Shown one piece after another: positions 13,061 to 27,006 of a stretch of DNA of 64,000 nucleotides. A program made the translations under genes and the position numbers. The stretch is from Toxotes chatareus (lineage: Eukaryota > Chordata > Actinopteri > Toxotidae). Where the stretch lies: positions 62,001 through 126,000 of the forward strand of contig JAFBJY010001471.1 in the NCBI GenBank assembly GCA_016801885.1, written 5' to 3'. Under the pieces are notes generated by a model. The model did not search any database, had not been told where the DNA came from, and saw only the letters and a program-made list of their open reading frames with translations. Each line of letters begins with the position of its first letter. Within the stretch, counting starts at the first letter, position 1.

Positions 13061-14159
13061 TGATGTATGTATGTCTGTCTGAGCAGGCTGTCTAAAAACT
13101 GACATGTCAGAGAAAACATGAGCAGCTCAAACAGTTTCACACCATGTTTTGCCTTTCACACTCTGATATTAGCTTTGGTTTTCTCTCTCAATATCGTCCT
13201 TCCAACCTCCTGCAGCAGGAGTCACATTAATTTGTCACATCTGATGACTCTTCACTTGTTAGAGTGCTGAGCCTGATAAACTAAAAGGGTTGCGTTGATA
13301 ATAAAGCAGTTCAATATGTTTTGGAGTTAAAGCATCAGAGGTTGAATGAGGTTTGTCTGACTGACAGCAGGTCTGACATATGGAGGAGAGATGATCTCAG
13401 GCAGAGATTTTTTATTAAGGGAGATAAAATGTGCACAGGTACCATTAACCAGAGATCTCCACAGTCTTCTCTGTGTATCAGATCATCTATGGTGTCATAT
13501 ACTTCGAAATGATTTAGTGTTTCAGAGTGTTCCTTTGGAAACATGGAGTCAAGAAAATCGATTCTGAATCTGACCCTCTGATGGAGTTAACCAATCCTTC
13601 AACTTGTCCTCCAGATGCTGACCACTGTCGTATAATTCTGTTCTGACTTTCTTACTTTGTCTTTCCTAAAATAAGATCCTGACCATCCAAAAACTATGAA
13701 AGTATAGTAAAAGCTAGTTCAACAAAGCTCTTTAGATTCAAAAGATCATCATTCCACAAATATTTAAAATATACTTCACACAACTAAATGTTTGAACCAT
13801 ATATTATCAATTTCTTATAGAGATTTATATTGTCAATAGACTTGTTTAATATACATTCATGACCCACAGCCAGCAAGGCGAGCACCTCATGTGTTTTATT
13901 CATCTAATAATGTGCTGTAATTGGTCATTGTGGTCTTAGTTTTTGAGATAATAAGCCTTACAACTGATATTTTTGCCTTATGTGTTAATATGAAAAAAAA
14001 AAAAGCTGAATCAGCCCTTTGTTTTCCAGGAAGAGGACATTGTCTCCCTGAACACATTTGTTTTGAGGCTGAGATTTCTTGACCTGCAGCTGAGTATCCT
14101 GCCCTTGTGTTTATATTATATTGGGTGTCTTCTGGTATTAATAATACAACTGAAGCAAA
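13061..14159. other. Non-coding part of copy A
   Basis: AT-rich DNA with short frames on both strands and no recognisable domain. There is a 12-A run near 13993. A TTGTTTTCCAG string at about 14020-14030 resembles a splice acceptor but has no supported exon after it. Confidence 0.4.
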
Positions 14160-14520
14160 ATGAGCCAAAAGCCGTCAGGAGCAGAATCAAAATAAAAGTC
14201 TTTATTAAACAAGTAGCAAATAATAAATACCAAACAGAGCATAAAGAAATAAAATACAAAGAAGAACATAAAAATCACTCAAGCGAGGTAACACAAAATC
14301 ACTCTTACGAGGAAAACAACAAACTCAAACAAGACAAGGGCAGCAAAGGCAAGATCAAATAAACAAAGTACAAAAGAACACCAAACCTGACAGAGCACTG
14401 GCGAGGGCAACACACTAGTTCATGACGAGAGACAAGACGAACTGGCACAGAACAAAGGGAGACAAAACAACTATGAGCCTTTTGGGTAATGGGGAAACGG
14501 AAGGTGGAAACTAGTGATGA
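14160..14520. repeat. A-rich interspersed-repeat-like segment
   Basis: A-rich sequence including AATAAAAGTCTTTATTAAAC, many ACAAA-type strings, CAAGACAAGGGCAGCAAAGG and GCACAGAACAAAGGGAGACA. Similar strings occur in dispersed fish retroelement-derived repeats. The 99-codon K/N-rich plus-strand open frame from 14063 to 14362 follows from this A-richness. The element class cannot be assigned by eye. Confidence 0.35.
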
Positions 14521-14583
14521 GGTAGATGAAGTCATGAGCGTTTCAACACATTTGCAACACTGTATTGATCCTGTGTCAATACT

Positions 14584-14846
14584 GTATCCTGAATCTGACA
14601 CCTGCTGGACCTTAAAAATCCCTACAGGCAGCCAGTTGACAAACTCAACTGTTACTGATTTGATGAGCTAGTATATACAATAATGAACTTGTATCATAAT
14701 GAAAATCTAAGTGAGCGTGTTGTGAATGGGGGCGGCTTGTGGACTGGGACTAATTTCAAATTTTATTAAAAAGAATAAGTTTTTCCAATGTTTTGAAACT
14801 GAGTCTGTTATGCTTTTTGTTCAACCTTCTCCAGCTGAAATTCCAG
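14584..14846. other. Diverged tail of duplication copy A
   Basis: Aligns with about 28761-29020, but now with many substitutions and indels (roughly 80-85% by eye), in contrast with the near-perfect match immediately to the left. Shared landmarks are CACCTGCTGGACCTTAAAA, TTTGATGAGCTAGTATATAC and AGTTTTTCCAA. The 28.8-29.1-kb counterpart has about 100 extra bases before the following repeat. Confidence 0.7.
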
Positions 14847-15128
14847 TTCAATTCAATTCAATTTTATTTATATAGCGCCTTCCACAATCAAAATTGTCTC
14901 AAAAGCGCTTTACAGAGACCCAGAGCCTGACCCCAGAGCAAGCACTTAAAGGCGACAGTGGCAAGAAAAACTCCTTTTAACAGGAAGAAACCTTGAGCAG
15001 AACCTGGCTCAGATGGGGGACCCTCCTGCCCGATGGCGGGCTGGGTGAAAGGAGGAAAAGGAGGAAGATAGGACAGCTAGGAATGGAGGAGAGGGAGAAA
15101 GACATGCAGCATAATACACAGACAATGT
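14847..15128 (+). mobile_element. Common teleost interspersed repeat, truncated copy
   Basis: Opens with TTCAATTCAATTCAATTTTA, then TTATATAGCGCCTTCCACAA, CTCAAAAGCGCTTTACAGAG, AGGAAGAAACCTTGAGCAGA and ACCTGGCTCAGATGGGGGAC, and stops shortly after GACATGCAGCATAATAC. This block order is characteristic of a very abundant non-coding repeat in percomorph fish. I do not name its class. A longer copy lies at 29128-29915. Confidence 0.75.
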
Positions 15129-15518
15129 TAAGACTTAGTTTCAGGGTTAGAATTGGGTTTGGTTGGGAGTTAGGGTAAGGGCTAGGGAATGTCAGCAAGT
15201 GTCCTCCACAAGACATAAGTACCGGCATCATGTGTGTGTGTGTGTATGCTGGCACTTACCAGCAATAAGTCGGGACTTGATTGTCGTCATTCACCAACAG
15301 TGGACCTCCAAAACTAACAGGGGACATTTTAGGTCCCCACTTGAACATGCCTTAAATCAACCTAAAATCATATTCGCATGCTCTAGTGGGTTTATTAATT
15401 TTTTTCAAAAGAGGTCCACTGTTGGTGTGCTTGAGGTGGGTACAAGTACCTACTCACAGGTACCCCTACTGGTTTGAACAATGTTCACCCACCATTACAC
15501 ACCGTCGCTTTCCCTCCT
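15129..15518. repeat. Spacer with GGTTAGGG-like tract and TG run
   Basis: Sits between the two 14-kb copies and has no counterpart after copy B. It starts with a degenerate TTAGGGTAAGGGCTAGGGAA tract, then GTCAGCAAGTGTCCTCCACA, AGACATAAGTACCGGCATCA and a TG run at 15230-15245. That order resembles a dispersed intronic or intergenic teleost repeat. The rest (15260-15518) has no gene. Confidence 0.6.
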
Positions 15519-15749
15519 CAAGCTCAACTTCTTTTCACACCCTCAACTCAGCTTCAATGGTCTTGAATTTCACTATAAAGGGTTAAAGGGGTTACACTAA
15601 AAGGTTACCTAGAATGCGAATATAAATTAATGTTTTTGAGAATCTAAAAGGAGGAAATAAAGAATTTCCAGCAGTAAGACACTGTTTTAGTTTAAATGAA
15701 TCACAAAAACAAAAACAAACAAAAAACAAAAACAGACTATGTAAATTTT

Positions 15750-16999
15750 GTTCCCAAAATACTGGTCTGACTTCCATTTCACATTCATATGATTTTTTTT
15801 TTTAACTTTGTGTGCTCAGTCTAGACTGAGATGGAATTCAAGGTTTAAAAATTTGTTTTAAAATAGTCAAATTAACCAGGATACCAAAAGACATAAAATG
15901 AAAAATGCAGTGTTAGTATTAGTTATTTTAAGTTCACAATTTTACTAGACCTAAAAACTGTTTCAATCAATTGTTGTAATTCTATCTAATATTCTCAAAA
16001 AAGTCCACCTTCACTGTGCGAATGACATTGGTCCCTGTTATGTAGCTCATGATGACACAAGTGCATCCTTGGAGCTATTATTCAAAACTCATGCATAAAA
16101 AAGGGAAATTAACATTTCTTTATATTCATATTCTTTGAAAAATTAAACTGATAACAGACTAACTTAATTTTTTGTTCCCAAAATACTGGTCTCAGCCACA
16201 TTTCACAACGCAAGTTTTTTTTTATCTTTGTGAATAAGTCTAAACTGAGATGGAATTCAAGGAGTTTAAAGACATTTTAAAATAGTCAAATTAACCAGGA
16301 TAACGACATAAAATGAAAAGACAGTGTTAAGATTAGTTATTTTAAGTTCATCCAATTTTTACTAGACCTAAAAAAATAGTTTCAATCAATTTATTTATGT
16401 AGTTGTATCCCCAAGGTTCTCAAAAGGTCCACACTTACTGTACCGAATGACATTGGTCCCCCTATATAGCTCCTTGATGACTGGGTGCATCATGGAATAA
16501 CATTAAACTCATGCATGAAAAGGAAATTCTTGTTTCTTTTATATTCATATTCTTTTGAAGAAAACTAAACTGATAACAGACTATGCTTAATTTTGTTCCC
16601 AAAATACTGAGTGCGATACATTTCTGGCATGGATTTTTTTTTTATCTTTGTGGCTCGTCTAAGCAGGATGATTCAAGAGTTTAAAAGACATTTTAAAATA
16701 GTCAAATTAACCCAGGATACAACGACATAAAAATGAAAAGACAGTGTTAAGATTAGTTATTTTAAGTTCATCAATTTATGAACCTAAAAAAATAGTTTCA
16801 ATGAATTTATTTTATGTAATTGTATCCCCAGAGTTCTCAAAGGTCCACACACTTGCACTGGCACCGAATTGACATTGGTCCCCTGTTATGACTCATATGA
16901 CTTTAAATTATCATGGAGAAACATTCAAACTCATGCATGAAAAGAAATGAATATTTCTTATATATTCACATTCTTTGAAAACTAAATGACAATTTTTTA
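15750..16999. repeat. Tandem repeat, about 422-bp unit (copy B)
   Basis: Counterpart of 1581-2830 at offset 14169, with three units and the same internal substitutions. The array therefore predates the 14-kb duplication. Confidence 0.85.
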
Positions 17000-17199
17000 T
17001 GTAGCTTTATTTTATATAATAAAATATATCATGATGGGATTTATGGATAAATCACTAAACCTTCTAAGAACACAAATCTCTACTTCTTATATGTTCTTTA
17101 CTAATCGCTCTCCATTTTTGTCATGGATAAAAGCATTTTATAAATACTTGACCTATTAATACGACTCTACTTTATTGCTAGTTCTAATAATTTACAACC

Positions 17200-18924
17200 G
17201 ACCTGTCCTGAGATGCTGCTGGCTCTGGAAAGGTTACCTGGCTAATATGACTTTGGCACTGTCTAAAGTTAAAATTAGAATTAGTCACGGTCATGTTTTT
17301 AATCACCTCTCTGGTCCGTTTCTGCTGAGTTTCAGCGAAATGTACATATTGTGTCTTCTCAAATATGATGTCATACTACCATTGATACTTTTCATGACCA
17401 TGCATGTAGGGGCATCGTAATGTGTCATGGACCATCATTTTCATTGAATCAGGATTTGGCTACAGCAGTTGCAGAAAGTTCAGGGCACAAACCTGGGCTA
17501 TCCTGTCCAATGCCTTTTTCCTGAATACTTGACATGTACTACTACTTTATTGCTGGTTCAATTAGAGGTATTATTTTTTCTGAAAGATTTTTTAAAGAAA
17601 GTTACAAAGAAAAAGAGTCCTCTCTACACTGAAGTAGTGACGCTTGACAGACCCAACAATAGCCCATGAATCCTAACTCTGAGGTAACTCAGTGTGTCTT
17701 TGAAATGAGAGACTTAGGTGGGTGAGGGTGTAAATCAGATCAGGCAATCTATGACAACCTGTGTCTGTCTACCATCTGCAAGTGGGGATGGTTTCAAGTA
17801 AATGACGATGGTTGTTAGGCCACAATGGGCTTCGAAACTTGCTAAACAAGCCTATTCCACACCAATAAACTGGGTGCCGGCATGTTGACATAAATGTGAG
17901 ATATTGCTGCATTGTAGCTTCAGTGTCTCACTTTTACCTGTCTTTAGTCTCATGAAGTGAGTTGTATGTTTGTGTCTCAAAAACCAGGACAATAGGCGTA
18001 TTTAAATCTTTCATTTGATTTGGGAAGTCCTTTGGATTACAGCCACAGCCTGTCTCTGTGACATTCTTACTGCTTCCAACCTTACAGGTGATTGGTATAG
18101 GCTCTGAATGCCTGCCATTTGTTGAAAAATATCAATCCATTTTGATAATGCTGCACCAACAAGAGAATTTTTGTATCAACATTAATAATGATCAGATGTC
18201 GTGCTGGGTGTTTTGCATGAAGAATAACACCATCCTATACTCAAAATCATGAACAAAGTAAAGAATTTACATCTGACCTGTCCTAGAGGATGCTGCTGGC
18301 TCTGGAAAGGTTACTAAGCTAATGTAACTTGGCACTGTCTAAAGTTAAATTAGAATTAGTCCTGCAGTCATGTTTTAATCACCTCTATGTACATTTCTGC
18401 TGAGTTTCAGCAAGTATGATGGCTCTGATGTCATACTACGGTGATACTTTTCATGACCATGCATTAGCAAGGGGCATCTGTGTCATGTCTTCGGTTCGAT
18501 CATTTTCATTTGGATGGTTGGCTTCACAGCAGTTGCAGAAAGGTTTAGTTGCACAAGCCTGGAAGCTTATCCTATTCAATGCCTTTTTCCTGAATACTTG
18601 ACATATTACTACTACTTTATTGCTGGTTCAATTAAATTTATTTTTCTGAGATTTTTTAAAAAGAAAAGAGATTACAAAGAAAAAGTCCTCTACACTGAAG
18701 TAGTGACATGACCAGACCCCATGTGCTACAGATCCCAACTCTGAGGTAACTCAAAGTGTTGTCTTTGAAGTAGAGAGACTTGGAGTGGGTGAGGGGTGTA
18801 AATCAGATCAGGCAATCTATAGCAACTTCAGTCTGTCCTGTCTGTCTGAGGCGGGGATGGTTTCCAGTAAGCTGGCAGTGATGGTTAGGCCTGATGGGCT
18901 TCAAGCTTGCTAAACAAGTTGCAA
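17200..18924. repeat. Direct repeat, two units 1075 bp apart (copy B)
   Basis: Counterpart of 3031-4755 at offset 14169; the two units begin GACCTGTCCT at about 17200 and 18275. Confidence 0.75.
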
Positions 18925-18948
18925 GATGTTCCGTGAGGAATCTGTAAC

Positions 18949-20029
18949 ACACTTGAGACTGATAATAGACATATCAATTTTTGATAGATTCAGTGGTATG
19001 GTGTTTGCATGAAGAATAACACAATCCTATAAACATTAATTTTCATTTGGATAATTTGAGCTTATCTATTCAAAGCCAAGTGTAGCCTTTGTAATTCTGC
19101 CTGAAATGATGAATACTCTTTAAAAATACTATAGTAGAATATGGAATCACTATCACTGCAAAAGCAAAATAACCAAAATTCACAATTCATACATTTCTGT
19201 GACAGTGACCCATCTTTTCCTGTCCTAATGCTTATACATATGTGCAAGGAATGTGAGTGTCGTTCCACACCATTTAACTGGGGACCTGTCATTTTGTTCT
19301 TTACAATACAAGTGGGGACTAACTTTTTGTTCAGTTCATAAAATGTTTGACACACTGAAGACTAATTAATGAACATGTCCCATTTGTCAGATTCAATTGG
19401 TATGGTATTTGCATGAAGAATAACACAATTCCTATATAAAAAAACATTCACTTTTCATTTTTGGATAATTTAGGCTTATCTATTCAATGATGTACTTGTA
19501 ATTCGACTTGCAAACAGTGGAATACTATCTAAAAGCCACTATAGTCTCTGCATAGACATAACAGGAGTCACTATCACTGCAAAAAGCGAAACCAACCAAA
19601 ATTCACAATTCACACATTTCTGTGACAGTGACCACATCTTTCCTGTCCTAATGTATACAGCAGCCATGCAGGAATGTGAAATTAATAGTTCACACCATTT
19701 AACTGGGGACTATCATTTTGTTCTTTAGTACAAGTGGGATATAACTTTTTGTTCAGTTCCATAAAATGTTTTGACACACCTAAGACTGATAATGAACATG
19801 TCCATTTTGACAGATTCGGTGGTATAGATTACATGAAGAATAACCCACAATTCCTATATAAAAACATTCCTTTTCAATTGGATGGTGGAGGCTTATCCCC
19901 TATTCAAAGCCAAGTGTCTTGTAATTCGACTTACCAACAGTGGAATGCTCTCTAAAGCCACTATAGTCTCTGCATAGATTGCCAACAGGGTGCTATCACT
20001 GCAAAGCAAAACCAACCAAAAATTATCAG
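18949..20029. repeat. Tandem repeat, about 410-bp unit (copy B)
   Basis: Counterpart of 4780-5860 at offset 14169, with the same CATGAAGAATAAC markers. Confidence 0.8.
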
Positions 20030-23000
20030 GGTTTAGTCTGGCAAGATCACCTGGATAGTCTCAGTTTCAGAGACATTTCAGGCTGTCTGTGGAGTTTGAC
20101 TGATCTTAGTGTCTGATTTGCATGGCAGTGGGGCTTTCCCAAAGCACTGATCCTGTGTGAATCGTGCTTACTTTATACTGACACTGAATAGGCCTTCATG
20201 TCAAAATGACATGGCTGTTAGAAATGGCAGGTAGCAGTTCATCTAACCCTCATTGCCGACATCATTCCTATGACCAGTTGGACTCTACTATATTCACGAA
20301 TAACTCACTGAATCCTGGGTAGCCCTTATACATACTGTGTCAAGCTTGAAAATGGTTAAAGCCTTTATATTTTATTACTGTAATTTGAAGATGATTTATT
20401 TCAATGAAATATTATGAAATATATTAGATATATTGGAGATAAATTTAGCTTTATTTCTTGTTTTTTTATACGCAAGTGGAGTTGATATGCATCCATCCTA
20501 TTCAGAGGGAACTTGTGTGTCATTACATGAGGACTAGAAAATTAATTTATGTTGTTTTACGAACTTTGTTCCAGTAATCCACAGTACTGGTATATTTGCA
20601 AATCAAACTTGATCTTTTGAAAGTCAGTGTCTATTTAAAATGCTTACATTTGAAAGAAACAAAAAGTCTTTGCAGTAAGCCAACACTCATTAAGTAGATG
20701 AATAGATACAGTCACACTGCTTAGTCTATGAGATCCACTCTTTGATAGGTAGACATAGCCAAGTCCCCTCTTGGCTTTTCTTTAAAAAAATTAAAATTCA
20801 CATTGAAGTAATATTATGGTAAAGACCTTAAAACTAAGTGTAGCATTTTGGTTTGTATTTGCAAAATGACCAGAAACACCCAATCACCATTTAATGGTGT
20901 TCAGCGACAGATCCCTATTCTAGTGCATGTATGTGTGTGTGTGTGTGTGTGTTTGTTTGTCCTTTGATGCCTTTGTTCCATCTCTGCTCATGTTGATGGC
21001 GTGGCATGAATTGATGTCAATTTGACCTTTCTGAAAATTGTTGGTACATGTGCTGAGTTTGACATTGAGAAACTTGATTTCATAAGCCCTGGTGGTACAA
21101 CCTTTTTAGCATATGAGGTAACTCCCTAATAATAAGCAATATCTATCTATGTATATGTATATTTATATGTGTGTGTGTGTGTGTGTGGAGTGTGTGTGTG
21201 TGTTTTGTCCTTTGATGCGCTGATGTGTCAACATTCTACAATCTGATGTCTGAGCTGCAGTAAGTGGACACTGACCAGAGACAAGTTCAGAAGTCAAGCG
21301 GGAGCAGAAACAGTTGGACTGGACAGGACAGGACTTGCTGATTTAAGAAAAGAAGCACTCAGATGTTTCTGCTAATTATTGACAAGAGGAGGAGCTACTG
21401 CTGTTACAAGGACGAAGAGCTACAGGAAAGTCCAGATCCTCAAGGTTTTCAGTAAGTCAGTATATGTTAGTTATTCATGTCAGTGTCTGGTTTAGAAGTT
21501 AATGTTTTACAAATGTTTTGTCCAAATGATATATTTGTGAGTGCTGATCATGACTGTGAGATATTCATGGTTGCTCAACTTCTTAACTTTGTTTGGTGTG
21601 ATGCTCTGTAGTTTGTGTTAGGAAAGGATTTGCGAGTCTGTACTATACCTTAAGATCCTTTCTAAAGAATTCTAATGGAAATGATGGAGCATAAATCTGA
21701 TCCCTGTCCTGTGAAAGTTGACTTGAGTTGAAAACAAACATGAGGCACAACAGTCTGGAGTAGATCAAGTTTCTATCTTCCGATATTTTAGTCAAGTATA
21801 TCACTTTGTGTTTCTACACCCTATGTTTCCTTGAAAGCTGTGGTGGAGAGATGAAATACAGAGAATTCTGCACTAAAAGACAAACATTTGAAGATTCCAT
21901 GATTTGTTTAACAATGCTGATAAATTTTGAATTACTATTTGCACAGAAATAGGACAGGGGATTTTGTGGCCTATCATTTCCACAGAAATAGTTTAAAGAA
22001 GGGATCTCCCCTGGCCAGTATGGACAGCCAGGAAAGAATTAGATCAAACACCAGTGCTTTGAATGAAATGGGAATGAGTATATCTTTAAGTGTTTGGGTT
22101 TTTATTTATTATGGACAGTAGAGAGATGACAGAAATCGGGTGGAGCAGAGGCATCAATGTTTCCAGTGGAAACTGAATTAGGATATTGTGGTAGATGTTA
22201 AGAAGCTTAAGGTTTGTTACAGGGTGCCTGAAAGTAGCATATTATGGGCTTTTCACACATTAGCACATAAGCTGTGATGGCATGCATTTCCATTACAGCC
22301 TCACAGGAGTTAGAGGGTAGCTGCTTAGAATTGCACTATGTTGAATTCCTGCTTTGGTAGCAGAAGCTGACCATTGCCAACCTATGACATTCTCCTCCCT
22401 TTAGCTGTGTCTGCAGTCAGCTACCTCCTGTGTGTCTATGCTGTAGACTAGAGAAAGCTCTGTTCTTAATTCTCTCTGTTTTCCAAGCTCTCATTTTACA
22501 GCTTCTACCCCACAGACCTCTGTGATCTAGGTTTACTTTCACTCCTCTGTTCAGTTTGGACTTCAGATATCAGCCTTATTTCACTGTTTACTGATCATTT
22601 TCAGCCACATCACAGCTGTTATGTTACTACAATACAAAAGCAAACTTTTGCTTTCATTTTCTTTTAAACCTGAAAGTTGTAGAAAATGAAATGTGTTTCT
22701 CAGTGAGTTAGCATCCTTTATTAGTGGTTCAGATGAATAAAATCAGTTTGCTGTGCAGTAAAGTGGAAGAAACGCAGCGTTCAGCTCAGCTTTAGTGATA
22801 GTGGCTGTTCACAGCATGGCAATGTGGTACACCTCCACAATGGAAAACACTATTTGTTAGAATGAGGGGTATATTAATTTTTAGATGTCATATTTCCAGT
22901 CCACTCACCTTCCCAGTTTAATTATAAAGAGGCTGGGTATGTTGTTGGAGAAAGCTTGCACTGTGGTTTTGGAGTACACTTTCGCGCATCTTGTGGCCGC

Positions 23001-24119
23001 AGTCAAATTCCTGCATCCCAAACAATATGTTCCTTTTGAAACCAGAATGAAAGTGTTTGTGTTCATGGAGATATATACACCTCTGATTCTTGGGAATTTG
23101 GATAAACTGGTTTTAATTCTGAAAAATACTGAAAGATTACTTGATATTCACTTTATACATTTTAAACTGTACATATGCTCTTCTAAAGATCAGCATCATA
23201 CATCATCTACTTTAAGCAAATTAGGAAAGTTATGTTTTTTGCATTTTGTAGCCTGAAGTGATGGGTGCTTTAATATCAACAGCAATGAAGAAAAATTGTA
23301 AGCATTCATTTGAAATGAAATTAAAACTGCCTCTGTGGTGTTGACACTAATAATCAGCCCGGTGGTGACAGTGGCCTTATTACAACATACAATTCAAAAT
23401 TTATACCCTCAAGTCAATGCCTTTTGTTTAAAGTACTTTCTTTAACTTCTTACTCCAAAAAAAAAAAAAAAAATTAGCAAAGATACATTTAGGCAATATC
23501 ATTTTAACCCTCTCCATAACATCAAATATCAAATCATCATAATAAAATTAAAGTCATTACCACTATAAACTGTATATTGGACATGAGCAGATAAATGAAT
23601 AACTTCGTCTACACAGTCTCTTTCCATAAGCACAAATATCTCAAAATACAGAAATCATTCTGTGTAAATACCTAAAACACATCTGGCTGTATGTAATAGT
23701 TGAAATGCCAGACTCTGTAAGTATTCCCTGACTGTATTACATCACTCTTTAACTTTGTCAAAGAAGTATAGTGTATATGTTCTCTATAAAGTCCATAACT
23801 TCAGCAGACAGACATATATCTCCTTGTCCTGCTTGCACAACCTGGTGATGACAGTCCCTAAGTTTGACAGAATGGTCCAAATGGTATAGAAGCACATACT
23901 GTATCCTTTGCACCTCCTTTTGGATGGAATTGTGTTTGGAGGCCCATGAGGTGGAAAATTCCCTTCACATCTTGATGATGGCGTTCACAGTGAGAGGCCT
24001 TTGCTAACCACCAGTGCAGGTCCTTAAATGACCACAAGTAATCTCCACATGAACTACATCAGCAGATAGATCTGTCACAGTCCGTCAGGACCACTCTTGG
24101 TCAGTGGCTTTGTTGGCTC
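20030..24119. other. Non-coding part of copy B with TG microsatellites
   Basis: Counterpart of 5861-9942. TG runs are at about 20928-20952 and 21146-21205. It contains all four clusters in which the copies differ. No gene recognised. Confidence 0.5.
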
Positions 24120-24299
24120 TTGCTCACTTTCCTCCATTCCATTTCTCTTTGCTCACTTTCCTCCCATTCCATTTTCTCTTGCTCACTTTCCTCCATTCCA
24201 TTTCTCTTTGCTCCACTTTTCTCCCATTCCATTTCTCTTTGCTCACTTTTCTCCATTCCATTTTCTCTTTGCTCTCTTCCTCCTGTTCCATTTCCTCCA
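24120..24299. repeat. Pyrimidine-rich minisatellite (copy B)
   Basis: Counterpart of 9943-10122 at offset 14177, with the same unit order and the same one-base length variants. A fast-mutating minisatellite that is unchanged between copies argues that the duplication is extremely recent or artefactual. Confidence 0.85.
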
Positions 24300-27006
24300 T
24301 CAACATTGTAAAGGACCTTTCCTCTTTTGCATTGATATAGGACCATCATCCTCAGCCTGTGCTCTGGGTGTGTTGGCAGTCCAACTGGAATATGGTTGGG
24401 CGCAAACACTCCCACCGTCTGTGGCTCACTGCAAGAAACAGGACAGTGACCTGCAATGGATCTCAGAGTGGATTTTGGTGTCGGTATGACCTGATGGAGT
24501 TTTCTTATTTGCAGGTACAGATTTGAAGAGTGGTAGAAAGGCGCATCCATATGGCTGCATGTCAGCTTCCAGTAATGATATAGAGCTTAGTGCTGGGAGA
24601 ACTGCCAACAATCTTATGAAATATTGCCATTCACAATGTCATTCCCCTACAGTATAAGGCTGTCTGCAGTCCTTTCACAGTACCTCCTATATGCCATCTG
24701 GTACCACCTTCCATGGGGTGGGGAAAGTTCAGTTGTTCTCTTGAGAGCCTAGAGTTGGAGCGACACTGCAGAGGAGAGAAAGAAGTTATTCTTGTTTTTT
24801 GTATTGCTTGCTGGGACCATCTGACCAAAAGTGAAACGTATCAACTTTGGAAACAACAGATGCATCTTGTTGCTTGGATTCTGATACAATGCAAGAAAAC
24901 CTGTCTTCTGTTCTTTTGTATATTTGTACCAGTGTTTTGGAGTTGAGCTGTGGGAGGTTCTGACCAAAGTAGCATGACTGCACCCTCAGAACCTCTTGCA
25001 TCTCCACCCCTCAGAAAAGTCCACATGCACAGTTACTGTGCTATCATTACACTCCTCGATCATGCTCCTATACTCTCTGGTCTGGTTCTGAACTAAGCAC
25101 GTGTGTTGTTGTTTCTATCTTTAGTTTGTCTTCATACATATTGTTTTAGAAGCTCCCAGCATGCCACTGTGTATCCACAGGTCTTGTGTTTAGAGTGCAT
25201 GGTTCACCTCTGTGATAGAACATGGATCAGGAGGAAACCTCCAGACCACACAAGGACTGAGCGACAGTGAGCTTCTCATTCAGTGGAGTCAAGTTAATTC
25301 ATTATTTCTAAACAGCAGAAATTCACCTGCCCTTTGATTTACCGCTTAGGTTAAATAGATTTGCATCAGGAAACTAATGGATGGCATCATTATCTCTGAG
25401 AGAACACAATGTGGTGGGATAGAACTGGACTGAGTAAACTGATTAAATATTCATTTCATCATTTGTTTACAACATTACATCAGAATTAAACATAAAACAA
25501 ATGTTAAGTGTATTTGATTATACTGAAGGTAAAAGGAAAAGCAAGGGCGACAGGATGAGAGAATCAGGTTCATATGTCCTCCCACAGCAGAAATGGAGTT
25601 TGATGATCAGCAGTGGGACACACACTGTTTATTGTCTTGCCTAGTAGAATTTATGTGAAGTGTCAGGCTCTGTGTTCACAGAGCGCATGAGGTGGAGGAG
25701 AATTCAGCTTCTCCATTTAGTAACGCGAGCTTCCTCCACCTGCACACATCAACATTATCATTAACAGGAGTAATAGCACTGCAGCAGACTGACAACATGG
25801 TGTGGAGAGAAGAAGTGGTGTTAATACACTGCAGGCTGAGGAATGTGGCTGATGAGGTGATTGCAGACAGGTGAGCAGGAGCTCTGGAGGAAACCTAAAG
25901 TGAAGTCCAGCCACCAGGCCTACACACACACGAATGAGAACACAGACAAACGAGGACAAACAAGAAACACTGAGGTTCTCCCAGAAACCACGAGGAAGGA
26001 GGGAGGACTGGCGTCTAACGACTTTGTACCACGCTCTCCACTAAAAGATGGTGAAGAGAGAAGTTTCTGTGCTGTATTTTTTCATCCTATTGTTAAGTAA
26101 CCGAAACAAATAAATTTCAATGGAGTAATTAACCGGAAATGGTAATCAGGGCCCATTTTCACTCTATACTGTTGATTAACAAGGCGTTGATTTTATCTAT
26201 TTAAAAAGTAAATCTACAACAGTAGAAGTCTGCAAACACTGAAGAAATTCAGATACTTCATGTAGCCACTATGTCACTCACCTTAGGCAGTGTTTCATCT
26301 GCTGCTTCCTCTTCACATCCCACTGGCTGAAGCTCACAGCTGTTTAATGTCAGTGTAAGCAGAATCACTTCATTTAACAAGTGGAGAGTTTGTCAGGCAG
26401 CTACACTGAACCACACATAAAGTCTAATTTACTGAGTCCTGTTCGCGGCCAGAAATCGATTTCCTTCATGACCCAAGAAATATGTGTGATGTGTTTCTTT
26501 GGTGAATTACCATAAATAACTGCCACTGTATCAGCTTTATTTAGAGCAGAACAGAGAGAGAAGGTGTGTGAGAGAACAGCTCACTTACTTTGGAAAGTGT
26601 CACTAAAATCTATCATTTCTTATCTAAATGAATGAATAGCACTGTGCTTCTTTTTTTTCTGTTAAGGTTTTATGTCATTGTTGCTTGGCTGTTGATTTAA
26701 AGTGCAGGTGTTTCACCTGCTTAGAAATAAATTAAATTCCTTTGATTCAATGCTGTGCAACAACATAACATTGAATCAAAAGGTAATTTGATTTAATTTA
26801 ATTTCTTTTAACACTACTCACAAACAGAAAAAAGTGATTTAATATTAAAGTTAAACAGATCTCAATAATAATGTGATTAGATTCATTATCAATATAAAAC
26901 ACAAAACACTCAGGACACATCTAAATCATCAGTGGTGAAGCCAGTTGGTTTGAAAAGTCCATAATTAGATAATGGAATCACTAGTATTGCAGCCAAGGCT
27001 TTCAGG
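24300..27006. other. Non-coding part of copy B
   Basis: Counterpart of 10123-12829; no gene recognised. Confidence 0.4.

Larger units (their letters stand above)
1350..14583 (+). repeat. 14.2-kb tandem duplication, copy A
   Basis: From CAAGCTCAACTTC at 1350 to TGTCAATACT at 14583 this stretch matches 15519-28760 almost base for base. The offset is 14169 up to about 6590, 14167 from about 6820 to 8735, and 14177 after about 8775. The differences I saw lie in a few tight clusters (6588-6648, 6790-6817, 8737-8772, 9191-9206); long stretches between them appear identical. Outside the two ends the flanks are unrelated on the left and only loosely similar on the right. It is either a very recent segmental duplication or two versions of one locus left in the assembly. 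Confidence 0.9.

Noticed and set aside
12733..13140. 135-codon minus-strand open frame
   Set aside because: Antisense to a Tc1-like remnant on the plus strand; no recognisable family and no splice or promoter support.
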